DNA from: CAVOKN01 sp963696505
GTDB taxonomy: Bacteria; Pseudomonadota; Gammaproteobacteria; Burkholderiales; Rhodocyclaceae
Length of the DNA: 64,000 bases
Assembly: GCA_963696505.1 (NCBI GenBank)
Contig: CAVOKN010000016.1
Span: 5,236-69,235, forward strand
Direction: 5' to 3'
The position numbers and the translations under genes are program-made. Numbering within the stretch: the stretch's first letter is position 1; each line of letters starts with the position of its first letter. Positions 35,710 to 46,500 of the stretch are shown here, piece after piece. The notes beneath the pieces were generated by a model. That model ran no database searches. It worked only from the letters and a program-made list of their open reading frames with translations, and had not been told where the DNA came from.

Positions 35710-37788
35710 ATGAGCGCACAACCGCTGCTGGTCGAGCTGCTCACCGAGGAATTGCCGCCCAAGTCGCTGCCGCGGCTCGCTGACGCATTCCAGGAGCATC
35801 TTCTCAAGGGCCTCGTCGATGCGAGCTTCGTCGAGCCCGACGCCGACAGCCGGCTGTTTGCCACGCCGCGGCGCCTTGCGCTGCTGGTGGGCGAGGCGCT
35901 TTCGATACAGCCGGACCGGGTGATCGAGCGCAAGGGCCCCGCGGTTTCCAGCGGTCTCGATGCCAACGGCAAACCGACCAAGGCCTTGGAGGGTTTCATG
36001 CGCTCCGCCGGCGTGGATTTCGGACAACTGGAGCGCACCCACGACGGCAAGGCGGAGTACTTCGTCGCCCGCATCCGCAAGTCGGGCGAGCCGCTGGACG
36101 CGCACCTCGCCGGCTTCGTCGAGGCGGCGCTGAAGAAGCTGCCGATCCCGAAGGTGATGCGCTGGGGCGATTCGGACCACCAGTTCGTGCGCCCGGTCCA
36201 TGGACTGGTCATGCTGCACGGCAGCCGTGTCGTTCCCGGCCGCGTGCTGGGGCTGGATAGCGGCAAGCTGACCCGCGGCCACCGCTTTCAGGGTGCGGCA
36301 CGCATCGAGATTTCCCACGCCGCGGAATACGAGCGGCGACTTGCCGACGAGGGCAAGGTCATCGCGAGCTTCGAGGAACGCCGCTCCGTCATCGCCAGAC
36401 GGCTGGGGGAGATCGCGGCGGCGGAAGGTGGGCGCTTGAATGAGGGATTCGAGGCGTTGCTGGACGAAGTGACGGCGCTGGTGGAGAACCCGGCGGTGTA
36501 TGTGGGCGAGTTCGAGCGCGAGTTCCTGAGCGTGCCCCAGGAGTGCCTGATCCTCACCATGCAGCAGAACCAGAAGTACTTTCCGCTGCTCGACGCGACG
36601 GGACGTCTGCTGCCGCGCTTCCTCATCGTCAGCAACATGGCGATCGACGACCCCAGCCACATCATCAACGGCAATCAGCGCGTGGTCCGACCTCGCCTGG
36701 CGGATGCGCGCTTCTTCTACGAGACCGACCTCAAGACGAAGCTGGCGTCGCTGGTGCCGCGCCTCGGCGCAGTGGTCTACCACAACAAGCTGGGCACCCA
36801 GCTCGCGCGCATCGAACGCCTGCGCCGTCTCGCCGGCCTGATCGCGCGGCGCCTGCATGCCGACGTCGATCAGGCGCAGCGCGCCGCCTGGCTCGCCAAG
36901 GCCGACCTGCTGACGGGGATGGTGGGCGAGTTTCCCGAGCTGCAGGGCATCATGGGCCAGTACTACGCGCGCCACGACGGCGAGGCACCGGCAGTGGTGG
37001 CGGCCATCGAACAGCATTACCACCCGCGCTTCGCCGGCGACACGCTGCCCGAGGGCAACGTCGCCGCCGCAGTGGCGCTGGCGGACCGGCTCGACGCCCT
37101 CAGCGGCTTCTTCGGCATCGGCCAAGTGCCCACCGGCGACAAGGATCCCTTCGGGCTGCGCCGCGCCGCGCTGGGCGTGCTGCGCATCCTGGCGGAGAAG
37201 ATGCTGCCGCTGGATCTTGTCGAGCTGATGCACGACGCGGCCGGCGGCTTCGCGGCGGGCGTGCTCCAGGAGGGCTACGCCACGGCGCTGCACGACTTCC
37301 TGCTGGAGCGGCTGCGCGGCTGGCTGCGCGAGGCGGGCTACGCCCACGAACACGTGGACGCCGTGCTTGCCCAGAGGCCTACCCGCATCGACCTCGTTCG
37401 GCCGCGCCTGGCTGCCGTGAAGGAGTTCGTTGCCCTGCCGGAGTCCGCGGCGCTGGCTGCCGCCAACAAGCGCATCGTCAACATCCTGAAGAAGACCGAC
37501 GAGTCCTTCGGCGAGCCTGACGTGGCGCTGCTGCAGGAGGATGCCGAGCGCGCCTTGTTCCGCCAGATGAACGACCTGGAGCCTCAGGTACGTTCGCTGG
37601 TCGGCAACGAGGACTACACCGGCGCGCTCAAGGCGCTGGCGCAGTTGCGTTCGGCCGTCAACAGCTTCTTCGACTCGGTGATGGTGATGGTGGACGAGCC
37701 CCTGACCCGCGGCAACCGCCTCGCGCTGCTTGACCGCCTGGCGCGGCTGATGAACCAGGTGGCCGACATCTCGCGGCTGTCGGTGTGA
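35710..37788 (+). CDS. glyS: Glycine-tRNA ligase beta subunit
   Basis: The beta chain of glycyl-tRNA synthetase, 692 aa. It is needed for tRNA recognition, and the family is usually about 690 aa. The ATG at 35710 (MSAQPLLVELLTEELPPKSL) gives the canonical N-terminus. VPQECLILTMQQNQKYFPLL, RPRLADARFFYETDLKTKL, LGTQLARIERL and GKDPFGLRRAALGVLRIL-type motifs (here GDKDPFGLRR) match the family in order. The HD-like part contains ADLLTGMVGEFPELQGIMG. The C-terminal anticodon-binding region ends FDSVMVMVDEPLTRGNRLAL. It is complete, with no odd features. Confidence 0.97.
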   Translation: MSAQPLLVELLTEELPPKSLPRLADAFQEHLLKGLVDASFVEPDADSRLFATPRRLALLVGEALSIQPDRVIERKGPAVSSGLDANGKPTKALEGFMRSAGVDFGQLERTHDGKAEYFVARIRKSGEPLDAHLAGFVEAALKKLPIPKVMRWGDSDHQFVRPVHGLVMLHGSRVVPGRVLGLDSGKLTRGHRFQGAARIEISHAAEYERRLADEGKVIASFEERRSVIARRLGEIAAAEGGRLNEGFEALLDEVTALVENPAVYVGEFEREFLSVPQECLILTMQQNQKYFPLLDATGRLLPRFLIVSNMAIDDPSHIINGNQRVVRPRLADARFFYETDLKTKLASLVPRLGAVVYHNKLGTQLARIERLRRLAGLIARRLHADVDQAQRAAWLAKADLLTGMVGEFPELQGIMGQYYARHDGEAPAVVAAIEQHYHPRFAGDTLPEGNVAAAVALADRLDALSGFFGIGQVPTGDKDPFGLRRAALGVLRILAEKMLPLDLVELMHDAAGGFAAGVLQEGYATALHDFLLERLRGWLREAGYAHEHVDAVLAQRPTRIDLVRPRLAAVKEFVALPESAALAAANKRIVNILKKTDESFGEPDVALLQEDAERALFRQMNDLEPQVRSLVGNEDYTGALKALAQLRSAVNSFFDSVMVMVDEPLTRGNRLALLDRLARLMNQVADISRLSV

Positions 37789-37800
37789 GCGCGGGGTGTC

Positions 37801-37861
37801 GTAGGGTGCGCCGTGCGCACCGTCCCGCGGTGATTGAATCGGTGCGCATGGCCCACGCTAG
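37801..37861. repeat. Imperfect inverted repeat between glyS and gmhB
   Basis: The left arm GTAGGGTGCGCCGTGCGCACC and the right arm GGTGCGCATGGCCCACGCTA are roughly complementary around a 20-bp centre. The arms match a common proteobacterial intergenic element built of GTAGGGTGCG/CGCACCCTAC. The hairpin has no T-run, so it is more likely a dispersed repeat that may affect mRNA stability than a terminator. Confidence 0.65.
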
Positions 37862-37918
37862 GCTGTTGTTCCGCGTGCCGCTGCGCCGGGGCTGACTTTC
37901 ACTACGGGAACTGCTGCG

Positions 37919-38452
37919 ATGAAACTGATCATTCTCGACCGTGACGGCGTCATCAACTTCGACTCGGCGCAGTTCATCAAGTCGCCCGAGGAGTGGAAGC
38001 CGATACCCGGCAGTCTGGACGCGATCGCGCGTCTCACACAGTGGGGCTACCGGGTGGTGGTGGCGACCAACCAGTCCGGCATCGGCCGCGGGCTGTTCGA
38101 CATGGACACGCTGAACGCGATCAACGACAAGATGATGCGCGCCGTGGCCCAGGTCGGCGGGCGCATCGAGGCGATCTTCTTCTGTCCCCATGCCGCCGAT
38201 TCCACCTGCGACTGCCGCAAGCCGAAGCCGGGAATGATGCGCGAGATAGCCTCGCGCTACAACGCCGATCTGACCGGCGTGCCGTCGGTGGGCGATTCGC
38301 TGCGCGATCTTGAGGCGGCCGTTGCGGTCGGGGGGCAGCCCATCCTGGTCCTCACCGGCAAGGGCGAGAAGACTCGCAGCGATCCCAGGCTGCCGGCACA
38401 CACGCTGGTGTTCCCCAACCTTGCCGCCGTAGTCAGCGACCTCACAGCATGA
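37919..38452 (+). CDS. gmhB: D-glycero-beta-D-manno-heptose 1,7-bisphosphate 7-phosphatase
   Basis: A HAD-superfamily phosphatase acting in ADP-heptose synthesis for the LPS core. It is 177 aa. KLIILDRDGVINFDS carries the nucleophile and acid/base Asp pair, VVVATNQSGIGRG is motif II, and FFCPHAADSTCDCRKPKPGM contains the Cys/His zinc site and conserved Lys typical of GmhB. SVGDSLRDLEAA is motif IV. It overlaps plsC by the ATGA at 38449-38452. Confidence 0.95.
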   Translation: MKLIILDRDGVINFDSAQFIKSPEEWKPIPGSLDAIARLTQWGYRVVVATNQSGIGRGLFDMDTLNAINDKMMRAVAQVGGRIEAIFFCPHAADSTCDCRKPKPGMMREIASRYNADLTGVPSVGDSLRDLEAAVAVGGQPILVLTGKGEKTRSDPRLPAHTLVFPNLAAVVSDLTA

Positions 38453-39192
38453 TCGTCCTACGTTCCATGTTCCTCGCCCTGGTGGGCATCCTGCTCACGC
38501 CGCCGTTTTCGATCGTGGCGATGCTGACCTTTCCCTTCGAAGCTCACACCCGCTACCGGATCATCCGCTACTGGGCGACGATCATGCTGTGGGTGGTGAA
38601 GCACGTGTGCCGCATCGACTACCGGGTGATCGGACGCGAGAACATTCCGACGCAAGCTTCCATCGTCCTTGCCAAGCACCAGTCCGCCTGGGAGACCATG
38701 GCCTTTCAGCAGATCTTTCCGGACCAGGTGTTCGTGCTGAAGAAGGAGTTGATGCGGGTGCCATTTTTCGGCTGGGGGCTCGCCCAGTTGCCGACCATCT
38801 CGATCGACCGCAACGCCGGCAAGGATGCCCTGGAACAGGTGGTGGAGCAGGGGCGTGACCGGCTTCAGCGCGGCTTCTGGGTCGTCGTGTTTCCGGAGGG
38901 GACGCGCACGGCGCCGGGTACCAGCCGCCGCTACAAGCTCGGCGGTGCCTGGCTGGCGGCCCACACCCGTGCACCAGTGGTTCCGGTTGCGCACAACGCG
39001 GGGGAATTCTGGCGCCGGCGGGCCTTCCGGAAGTATCCCGGCACCATCACCGTCAGCATCGGCCCGGCCATCGATACCAACGGCCTTTCCGCCGACGAGA
39101 TCAACGCCCGCGCGCACACCTGGATCGAAGGCGAGATGCGGCGGCTGTTTCCCCACCACTACCGGGATCAGCCCTCCGTCGCCAAGCCGTAG
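38449..39192 (+). CDS. plsC: 1-acyl-sn-glycerol-3-phosphate acyltransferase
   Basis: An inner-membrane acyltransferase that makes phosphatidic acid, 247 aa. It has an N-terminal membrane helix (residues 2-25). The acceptor motif is KHQSAWETMAF, an HX4E version of the usual HX4D. IPFxGWG-like VPFFGWGLAQLPTISIDR follows, with FPEGTRTAPGT as the phosphate-binding motif. VVPVAHNAG is motif IV. It is translationally coupled to gmhB. The following gene in the usual order (an M48-type peptidase) appears only after the minus-strand ppdK. Confidence 0.93.
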   Translation: MIVLRSMFLALVGILLTPPFSIVAMLTFPFEAHTRYRIIRYWATIMLWVVKHVCRIDYRVIGRENIPTQASIVLAKHQSAWETMAFQQIFPDQVFVLKKELMRVPFFGWGLAQLPTISIDRNAGKDALEQVVEQGRDRLQRGFWVVVFPEGTRTAPGTSRRYKLGGAWLAAHTRAPVVPVAHNAGEFWRRRAFRKYPGTITVSIGPAIDTNGLSADEINARAHTWIEGEMRRLFPHHYRDQPSVAKP

Positions 39193-39196
39193 AGCG

Positions 39197-39331
39197 GGTT
39201 GCGAAGCTACCCGACGTTCAGCGGCCGATTGCCAAGCACTGCCGGCTTTGCCCCCACCCCAACTCCCCGCAGGCGGGGGAGGGAGCAGGCAGGAGAGGTC
39301 GCAGCTCAGGTTGCGAAGCTACCTGAGCTGC
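39197..39331. repeat. Paired hairpins with identical loops around a REP-like element
   Basis: The 15-mer GGTTGCGAAGCTACC occurs at 39197-39211 and again at 39309-39323. In both places TGCGAAGCT forms the loop. The first stem is CGGGT/ACCCG. The second is an 11-bp perfect stem GCAGCTCAGGT/ACCTGAGCTGC (39301-39331). Between them lies a CCCC-GCAGGCGGGGGAGGG element like the one inside ndvB. The block separates convergent plsC and ppdK, and the strong second hairpin could end transcription from either side. Confidence 0.75.
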
Positions 39332-39337
39332 GGCTCA

Positions 39338-42136
39338 CTAGGCGAAGAGGTGCTCGCCGTAGGCCTTCTCGTTCAGCTTGGACTGCGCTGCCGCCAGCCG
39401 CGCGATGGGCACGCGCGGCCCCGAGCATGACACGTAGTTGAGATTGATGTAGTGGCAGAAGCGGATCGATTCGGGCTGGCCGCCCTGCTCGCCGCAGATG
39501 CCGACCTTCAGGTCCGGGCGCGTCTCGCGGCCCCACTGCACCGCCATCTGCATCAGCCGTCCCACACCCTTCACGTCCAGCACCTCGAAGGGGTTGTCCT
39601 TGAGGATGCCGGTCTCGTTGTACATGGGCAGGAACTTGTTCTCGGCGTCCTCCCGCGAGAACGAGAAGGCGGCCTGGGTGAGGTCGTTGGTGCCGAAGGA
39701 GAAGAACTCCGCCACCTCCGCGAGACGCGAGGCGCGCATGCAGGCGCGCACCACCTCGATCATGCTGCCGAACTTGAAGTTGAGCTTGACGCCGTAGCGT
39801 CCCTCGACGTCGGCACGGCAAGCCACCACCAACTCGTGCACCCTCTTCAACTCCTCGACCGTGCACACCTGCGGCACCATGATCTCTGGATGGACGTCCA
39901 CGCCCTCCTTGACGCATTCGGCCGTCGCCTCCAGCATCGCCTGGATCTGCATGGCATAAATCTCGGGATAGGTGATGCCCAGCCGCACGCCGCGGTGGCC
40001 GAGCATGGGGTTGACCTCGGAGAGGATGAACACCTTCTTCAGCATCGCCTCCTTCTTGGCCAGCAGATCCTCGTCGCGGTTGCTGTCGCGGTACTTCTTG
40101 AGCGCGGCCTGCAGGCCGTCGAGGCTGGAGATGTACTGCTGGTGCAGCTCGTTGTCGAGCAGCTTGAGGGTCTCGGGCAACTCGTGGATCGAGCGGGCGG
40201 CGCGCTTGAGGCCGCGCAGATGGGCGATCTCGAATTCGAGTTGGGCTGCCGTCGGCAGGAACTCGTGGATCGGCGGATCGAGCAGGCGCACCGTCACCGG
40301 GCAGCCTTCCATCGCTTTCAGAATCCCCTTGAAGTCGGCGCGCTGGATCGGCAGCAGGCGGTCGAGCGCGTTCTGGCGCTGCTCCGGCGACTCGGCGAGG
40401 ATCATCTCCTGCACGATGGGCAGGCGGTCCGGGTCGTTGAACATGCGCTCGGTGCGGCACAGGCCTATGCCCATGGCGCCATAGCGGCGGGCGCGCTGGG
40501 CGTCCTTGGGCGTGTCGGCATTGGCGAAGACCTTGAGTCGTGCCATTTCGTCGGCCCAGGAGAGCAGCTCCTGAAGCTCGGGAAAGAACTCTGCCTCCAC
40601 CGTGGGTATCTGGCCGGGATAGACCTTGCCGGTGGAGCCGTCGATGGTGATGATGTCACCTTCATAGAGGAGGGTCGATCCGACCTTGGCGCGCTTCTCG
40701 CGCACGTCAACCTCGATCGCAGCACAGCCCGAGACGCAGGGTTTGCCCATGCCGCGCGCCACCACGGCGGCGTGGGAGGTCTTGCCGCCGCGGGAGGTGA
40801 GAATGCCTTGTGCGGCGAAGAAGCCGTGGATGTCCTCCGGCTTGGTCTCCTCCCGCACCAGGATGATCTTCTCGCCCAGCTTGCCGCGCAGTTCCGCCGT
40901 GTCGGCGTCGAACACGATCTTGCCGGAGGCGGCACCGGGCGAAGCCGGCAGGCCCACGGCCAGCGCTTCGGCCTTGAACTGGCCTGACAGCTGGGGAACC
41001 ATCAATTGTTCCAGCAGTTGCGGATTCACCCGGTTGATCGCCTGCTCCTTGGTGACGATGCCCTGCTTGAACATCTCCACCGAGGTGATGACCATGGCGC
41101 GAGCGTTCATCTTGCCGTTGCGGGTCTGCAGGCAGTAGAGCCGGCCCTTCTCGATGGTGAATTCGTAGTCCTGCACTTCCTTGTAGTGCGACTCCAGCTT
41201 GCTGCGCAGTTCCATGAGCTGGTCATAGAGAGACGGCATTTCTGTCTTCATCTCCGCCACCGGCTTGGGCGTGCGGATGCCTGCCACCACGTCCTCGCCC
41301 TGGGCATTCACCAGATACTCGCCATAGGCCTCGTTGACACCGGTGCCGGGGTTGCGCGTGAAGCCCACGCCGGTGGCCGAGTCGCTGCCCATGTTCCCGA
41401 ACACCATGGTGCACACGTTCACGGCGGTGCCGTTGGCCATCTCCTTGGTGATCTTGAACTGCTTGCGGTAGTCGATGGCGCGTTTGCCCATCCAGGACTT
41501 GAATACCGCCTGAATGGCGATCTCGAGCTGGTGATAGGGGTCTTCCGGGAAAGGTTTGCCGGTGGCCGTGTTGACGATGGCAAGGAAGTCGCCAGCGAGT
41601 TCCTTGAGCTGCTCGGCGGTGAGGTCCACGTCGTCATTGGCGCCGTACTTCTTCTTCACCGCGCTCATCGCCTCGTCGAACTTCTCGTCCGACACGCCCA
41701 GCGCGATCTTGCCGTAGAGCTGGATGAAGCGGCGGTAGGCGTCGTAGGCAAAGCGCGGGTTCTGCGTCTGCTTGATCAGGCCATCCAGGGTGGCGGCGTT
41801 GAGGCCGAGGTTGAGGATGGTGTCCATCATGCCCGGCATAGACATCGCCGAACCTGAGCGCACCGAAACCAGCAGGGGGTTGGTGGTGGAGCCGAAGCCC
41901 TTGCCGGTCTTCTTCTCCAGCGCCTGCATGTGGGCGCGCACCTCGTCCATCGTTCCTTGGGGAAAGCTGTCGTGCTCCAGGTAGGCGAGGCAGGCGTCGG
42001 TGGTGATGACGAAGCCCGGCGGCACGTTGAGACCGATCTGGGTCATTTCGGCCAGGTTCGCGCCCTTGCCGCCCAGCAGCATCTTGTTCTTGCCGTCGCC
42101 CTCTTCGAACGCGAAGCAGAATTTCTTGGTGCTCAT
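39338..42136 (-). CDS. ppdK: Pyruvate, phosphate dikinase
   Basis: Interconverts pyruvate + ATP + Pi with PEP + AMP + PPi, 932 aa. The ATP-grasp domain has MLLGGKGANLAEMTQIGLN. The phosphohistidine swivel domain has RGGKTSHAAVVARGMGKPCV with the catalytic His. The PEP-binding barrel has GIGLCRTERMF and VSCSGPRVPIARLAAAQ with the C-terminal catalytic Cys. The ATG at 42136 is preceded by AGGGAGATAGC. Orientation is opposite to both flanking housekeeping genes, so it is an independent transcription unit. It probably serves gluconeogenesis or PPi-linked energy metabolism. Confidence 0.97.
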   Translation of the reverse strand: MSTKKFCFAFEEGDGKNKMLLGGKGANLAEMTQIGLNVPPGFVITTDACLAYLEHDSFPQGTMDEVRAHMQALEKKTGKGFGSTTNPLLVSVRSGSAMSMPGMMDTILNLGLNAATLDGLIKQTQNPRFAYDAYRRFIQLYGKIALGVSDEKFDEAMSAVKKKYGANDDVDLTAEQLKELAGDFLAIVNTATGKPFPEDPYHQLEIAIQAVFKSWMGKRAIDYRKQFKITKEMANGTAVNVCTMVFGNMGSDSATGVGFTRNPGTGVNEAYGEYLVNAQGEDVVAGIRTPKPVAEMKTEMPSLYDQLMELRSKLESHYKEVQDYEFTIEKGRLYCLQTRNGKMNARAMVITSVEMFKQGIVTKEQAINRVNPQLLEQLMVPQLSGQFKAEALAVGLPASPGAASGKIVFDADTAELRGKLGEKIILVREETKPEDIHGFFAAQGILTSRGGKTSHAAVVARGMGKPCVSGCAAIEVDVREKRAKVGSTLLYEGDIITIDGSTGKVYPGQIPTVEAEFFPELQELLSWADEMARLKVFANADTPKDAQRARRYGAMGIGLCRTERMFNDPDRLPIVQEMILAESPEQRQNALDRLLPIQRADFKGILKAMEGCPVTVRLLDPPIHEFLPTAAQLEFEIAHLRGLKRAARSIHELPETLKLLDNELHQQYISSLDGLQAALKKYRDSNRDEDLLAKKEAMLKKVFILSEVNPMLGHRGVRLGITYPEIYAMQIQAMLEATAECVKEGVDVHPEIMVPQVCTVEELKRVHELVVACRADVEGRYGVKLNFKFGSMIEVVRACMRASRLAEVAEFFSFGTNDLTQAAFSFSREDAENKFLPMYNETGILKDNPFEVLDVKGVGRLMQMAVQWGRETRPDLKVGICGEQGGQPESIRFCHYINLNYVSCSGPRVPIARLAAAQSKLNEKAYGEHLFA

Positions 42137-42376
42137 GCTATCTCCCTAGTGATGGTGATTGATTCCAATGCTTGAACCGCGTTGCTGTCGCGAGTGCGCC
42201 AGCAGCCCAGGCCCTTGGTCGTCTTCCGGTTTGCGCCGAAGCGGCGATGCGCGGCTTTCGTGGGTAGCCTGGGGTCGTCGATTCTGGCGTGGCGGCTGTC
42301 CGGCTTGCGGGCTGCCGCCGGCGCCCCGTATCATTCGCGCCGCACGGTTTGCGGCGGGCTCACATTATTCTTGGCA

Positions 42377-43177
42377 ATGGCGCAGGATGCAATCATGGCT
42401 CATAGCGATAGTCCCGCCCTGACTGCGGACATGGGCCAGCTTCGCCTGCCGCTCCAGATGCCGCCCCAGGCCGGCGCAGTCCTCCGTCACATCGTCCTGG
42501 GCCCGCGCATTGTCACCTATTTTCTGGTGCGGCGCCGACGCAAGACGCTTGCCATGAGCGTGGACCAACGTGGTCTGCGGGTCGGCGCTCCCTTGGGCGC
42601 TCGCCTGCGGGACATCGAGGATTTCCTGCGCGGCAATGCGGAATGGGTGCTGCGCAAGCTGGACGACTGGCAGTCGGCCAGCCGCGAGCGCCGAATCCTG
42701 GTGCGCGATGGGGCGTACCTCCCGGTACTCGGCGAGGCATGGACGTTGCGTGTCGCTGCGGGCCGCGGCGATGTGCTCTGGAGCGAAATTGCTCGCGAGA
42801 TCGAACTGCCCATGGGACACGCCACGGAACCGCGCCAGCTCTTGCTGGGGGAACTGCGCCGCCGCGCCCTCGACCTGCTGCAGCGGCGTGCCGCGACCCT
42901 TATCCTCCCCCTGGGCCGCCCCTTGCCCCGCGTTGCCTTGTCAAACGCCCAGACGCGCTGGGGAAGCTGCAGCAGCCGCAGCGGCCTGCGTTTCAACTGG
43001 CGCCTGATTCATCTGCCGCTGCGGCTCCTGGACTATGTGGTCGCGCACGAACTCGGCCACCTCCTCGAGATGAACCATTCGCCGCGCTTCTGGCAGGTTG
43101 TCGAGAGGCTGTACCCCGGCTACGCCGGAGCCAGGGACGAACTGCGCGTCCAGGCCCTGAGCATGCCGGTCTTTTAG
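42377..43177 (+). CDS. YgjP-like M48 family metallopeptidase
   Basis: A 266-aa DUF45/YgjP protein. The N-terminal half (VRRRRKTLAMSVDQRGLRV) carries the usual RRSRRxTLxLxV-like start. RWGSCSSRSGLRFNWRLIHL and YVVAHELGHLLEMNHSPRFW contain the HExGH zinc motif plus the downstream His. Its cellular substrate is not established. The ATG at 42377 is chosen because family similarity starts near residue 35 and upstream sequence is Arg/Cys-rich noise. It is followed by gloA after 11 bp, as in the conserved betaproteobacterial order. Confidence 0.88.
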   Translation: MAQDAIMAHSDSPALTADMGQLRLPLQMPPQAGAVLRHIVLGPRIVTYFLVRRRRKTLAMSVDQRGLRVGAPLGARLRDIEDFLRGNAEWVLRKLDDWQSASRERRILVRDGAYLPVLGEAWTLRVAAGRGDVLWSEIAREIELPMGHATEPRQLLLGELRRRALDLLQRRAATLILPLGRPLPRVALSNAQTRWGSCSSRSGLRFNWRLIHLPLRLLDYVVAHELGHLLEMNHSPRFWQVVERLYPGYAGARDELRVQALSMPVF

Positions 43178-43188
43178 GAGCAACCCGG

Positions 43189-43578
<390 letters not shown>

Positions 43579-43581
43579 GCT

Positions 43582-46500
43582 TCACGCGGCGACGCTCGCG
43601 TCGTCGATCTCCTGGCGCAGTGCCTGGGCGAGCGCGTCGATCAGGGACGTCAGTTGCCGGGCAGCCGCCGCGGTCTCGGCGGCGTTTGCGTTCTTCGCAG
43701 CGCGCTCCACCGCGAGGGCCGCTTCGGTCACCGCCCCGGCACCGAAATTCCCGGCGGCTCCCTTGAGGGCGTGGGCGGCGCGATAGCTGCTGCCCCAATC
43801 GCCTTCCCGGACGGCGCTGGACAGTTTCGCCAGCATGTCGCCGTGGGTATCCACGAAGGTCATGGCGAGGGCCTGGAGCAGTTCCGTGTCGCCGCCCAGG
43901 TTATCGAGTACTGCCTTTCGATCGAATACCAGCGCCGCGTCGGGCGAGACGCCGGGAGCCGGCGCATTGGACGCGTGCCCGATGCCGTCGAGAACCTGCA
44001 TCAGCCGGGAAATTTCCAGCGGTTTGGGCACATAGCTGTCGATTCCGGCGGCGAGGCATTGCTCGCGCTCGCCCGCCATGGGGTGCGCCGAGAGTGCGAC
44101 GATCGGCGTGCGCGTCCCGCGCGCAAGTTCCAGGGCGCGGAGCTGCAACGACGTCTCGATGCCGCCGCGATCTGGCACATCCAGATCGACCAGTATCGCG
44201 TCGAAGACTTCACGGCGCGCATGCTCGACGGCGTCGCGACAGTCCCGTGCCAGGGTCGTATTGTGACCGAGCTTCCCGAGCAGCCGCAGCGCGAGCTTGC
44301 GGGCGGCCGGGTCGCCCTCGGCCAGCAGCAGGCTCAGATGGCGCCGGCGCTCGCGCAGGCTGTGGCGGGTGACGAGTTCCGTCGCGGGCGAGCCCCGATC
44401 CTTGCTGATGACGAGTTGCAGAGCCTGGAGAAGATCCCGCTCGGACACCGGATGGGTGAGGTAGGCGCTGACGCCGAGCTTGCGGCAGCGTGCCGCATCG
44501 CCTCGCAGGCCGGCGGCGGTGACGACGACGATGCGCGCTTCGCCGGCATGCTCGCGAAGCGCTTCGGCAATGCTGCAGGCGTCGCCGCCGGCGGCGGGGG
44601 TGCCGAGGACGACGAGTTGCAACGGCAGCCCGTCGGCATGGGCAGCGTCGAGCATCGGGCCTGCCTCAGTCACGGTTTGCGTGCTCCGGGCGTCGATTCC
44701 CCAGGCCCGAAGGAGCGGTTCGATGTGCTGGCCGCTCGCCTGGGCGGCGCCGACGACCAGGGCGCGCACCCCCTGCAGTTGCTGGCCGGGAGGGGTTGCG
44801 ACGGTTTCCGGCACGGATTCGGCATGGAGCGGCACACTGAAATGGAACGTGCTTCCCGCTCCGGGGACGCTGTTCTACGGCGATGCTCCCCCCCATGCCT
44901 TCCACGAGCCGGGCGCAGATCGCCAGGCCGAGACCGGTTCCGCCGTGACGGCGCGTCGCGGAAGGGTCGGCCTGGGCGAAGGCGTCGAAGATCAGGCCCT
45001 GCTTTTCCGGCGGGATGCCCATGCCGGTGTCGCTTACCGCGAAGCGCAGCCGGGGTGGCGCTTCGGTGCGGATTTCCTCCTCGATCGTCACCGTGACGGT
45101 TCCGCGCTCGGTGAATTTGACGGCGTTGCCCAGCAGCTTGAGAAGAACCTGGCGCAAGCGGTAGGGGTCGCCGCTTACCTCGTCGGGAACCGACTCGGGG
45201 ATGACGCAGCGCAATTCGAGCCCGCGTTCGCGGGCGCGCGGCTCGATCTCGCGCGTGGCGAGTGCCACGCAGTCGTGCAGGCTGAAGGGGATGCACTCGA
45301 ACTCGAGGCGGCTGGAGTCGGCGCGGGAGAAATCGAGGATGTCGTTGATGATGGTCAGCAAGCTGTCGGCGGACTGCTTGACCAGTGTCAGTTGCGCTTT
45401 CTGCTCGGCGTCGAGCTTCGTTTCCAGCGCCAGATCGGTCATGCCGATGATGGCATTCATCGGGGTGCGGATCTCGTGGCTCATGTTGGCGAGAAACGCA
45501 CTCTTGGCCTCGCTGGCTGCCTCCGCGGTCACCTTGGCAGCGATCAGTTCGCGCTCGAAGACCTTGCGCTGCGTGATGTCGGTGATGACGCCGACAATGC
45601 CCGCGACCTTGCCGTCGCTGCGCGAAAATCTTGCCTTGTGGTAGATGGTGTCGCGCAGCAGGCCGGCCGCATCGCTTACCTGGGCCTCGAAGGTCTGGTT
45701 GCCGCCCTGTGCGATCAGGGCACGGTCGCGTTCGTCATGCCAGCGCGCAAGTTCCGGAGCGAACAGGTCGAACACGCTCTTGCCGAGGAAATCCCGCCGG
45801 CGCTTGCCGAAAAGCGTACCAAAGGCCTTGTTGAATCCCTGATAGCGACCCTTGGCATCCTTGATATAGACCGGCGTCGGAATGACCTCGATCAACTGCT
45901 GCATCAGGTACAACTGATCCTGTAGCCGTTCCTGGGCAAGCTGGCGCTCGGTGACGTCCGCGGCCGAGCCGGCCAGTCCCAGGCACTGCCCGGACTCGTC
46001 GCGCAGCGCTCCGATCGAGGTTTCCAGGCAGCGCAGGCCGCCTTCGCGGGTGCGGAAGCGTAGAACCCGGCGCAGCGAGTCGCTGTCGCCCGAGAGTAAG
46101 GATTCGAGGCTGGACTGGGCGGATTCCCTTTCCTCGGCCGGCATGAATTCCAGGGCGGGCCGGCCCAGGGTGTCGGCAAGCGAAAATCCGGTGATCCGCT
46201 CCCAGGCCTGATTGAGGTAGGTCCAGCGGCCCTCTGCATCGGTCTGGAACACGAGTTCGACCAGGTTCTCCAACACGTCCCGGTGCTCTTCTTCGCCTCG
46301 CGCAGCGGCGGCGCTCTGGTCGGCCATGCGCCGCGCAATACGGCCGAGGGCTTCCATCAGATCGTCTAGCTCCATGGAACCGCCACGGGCAGGCAGTGGC
46401 CGGTGGCCGCCGTTGTCCAGGTTGCGGGCGAAGAGCGTGGCCTCGCTGAGCTGGCCAAGCGGTCGCCGCAGGTAAGTCAGGAGTGCCGCCGCGGCGAGGA

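Noticed and set aside
39452..40987. Plus-strand frame of 511 codons opposite ppdK
   Set aside because: An antisense shadow of a well-conserved enzyme gene.
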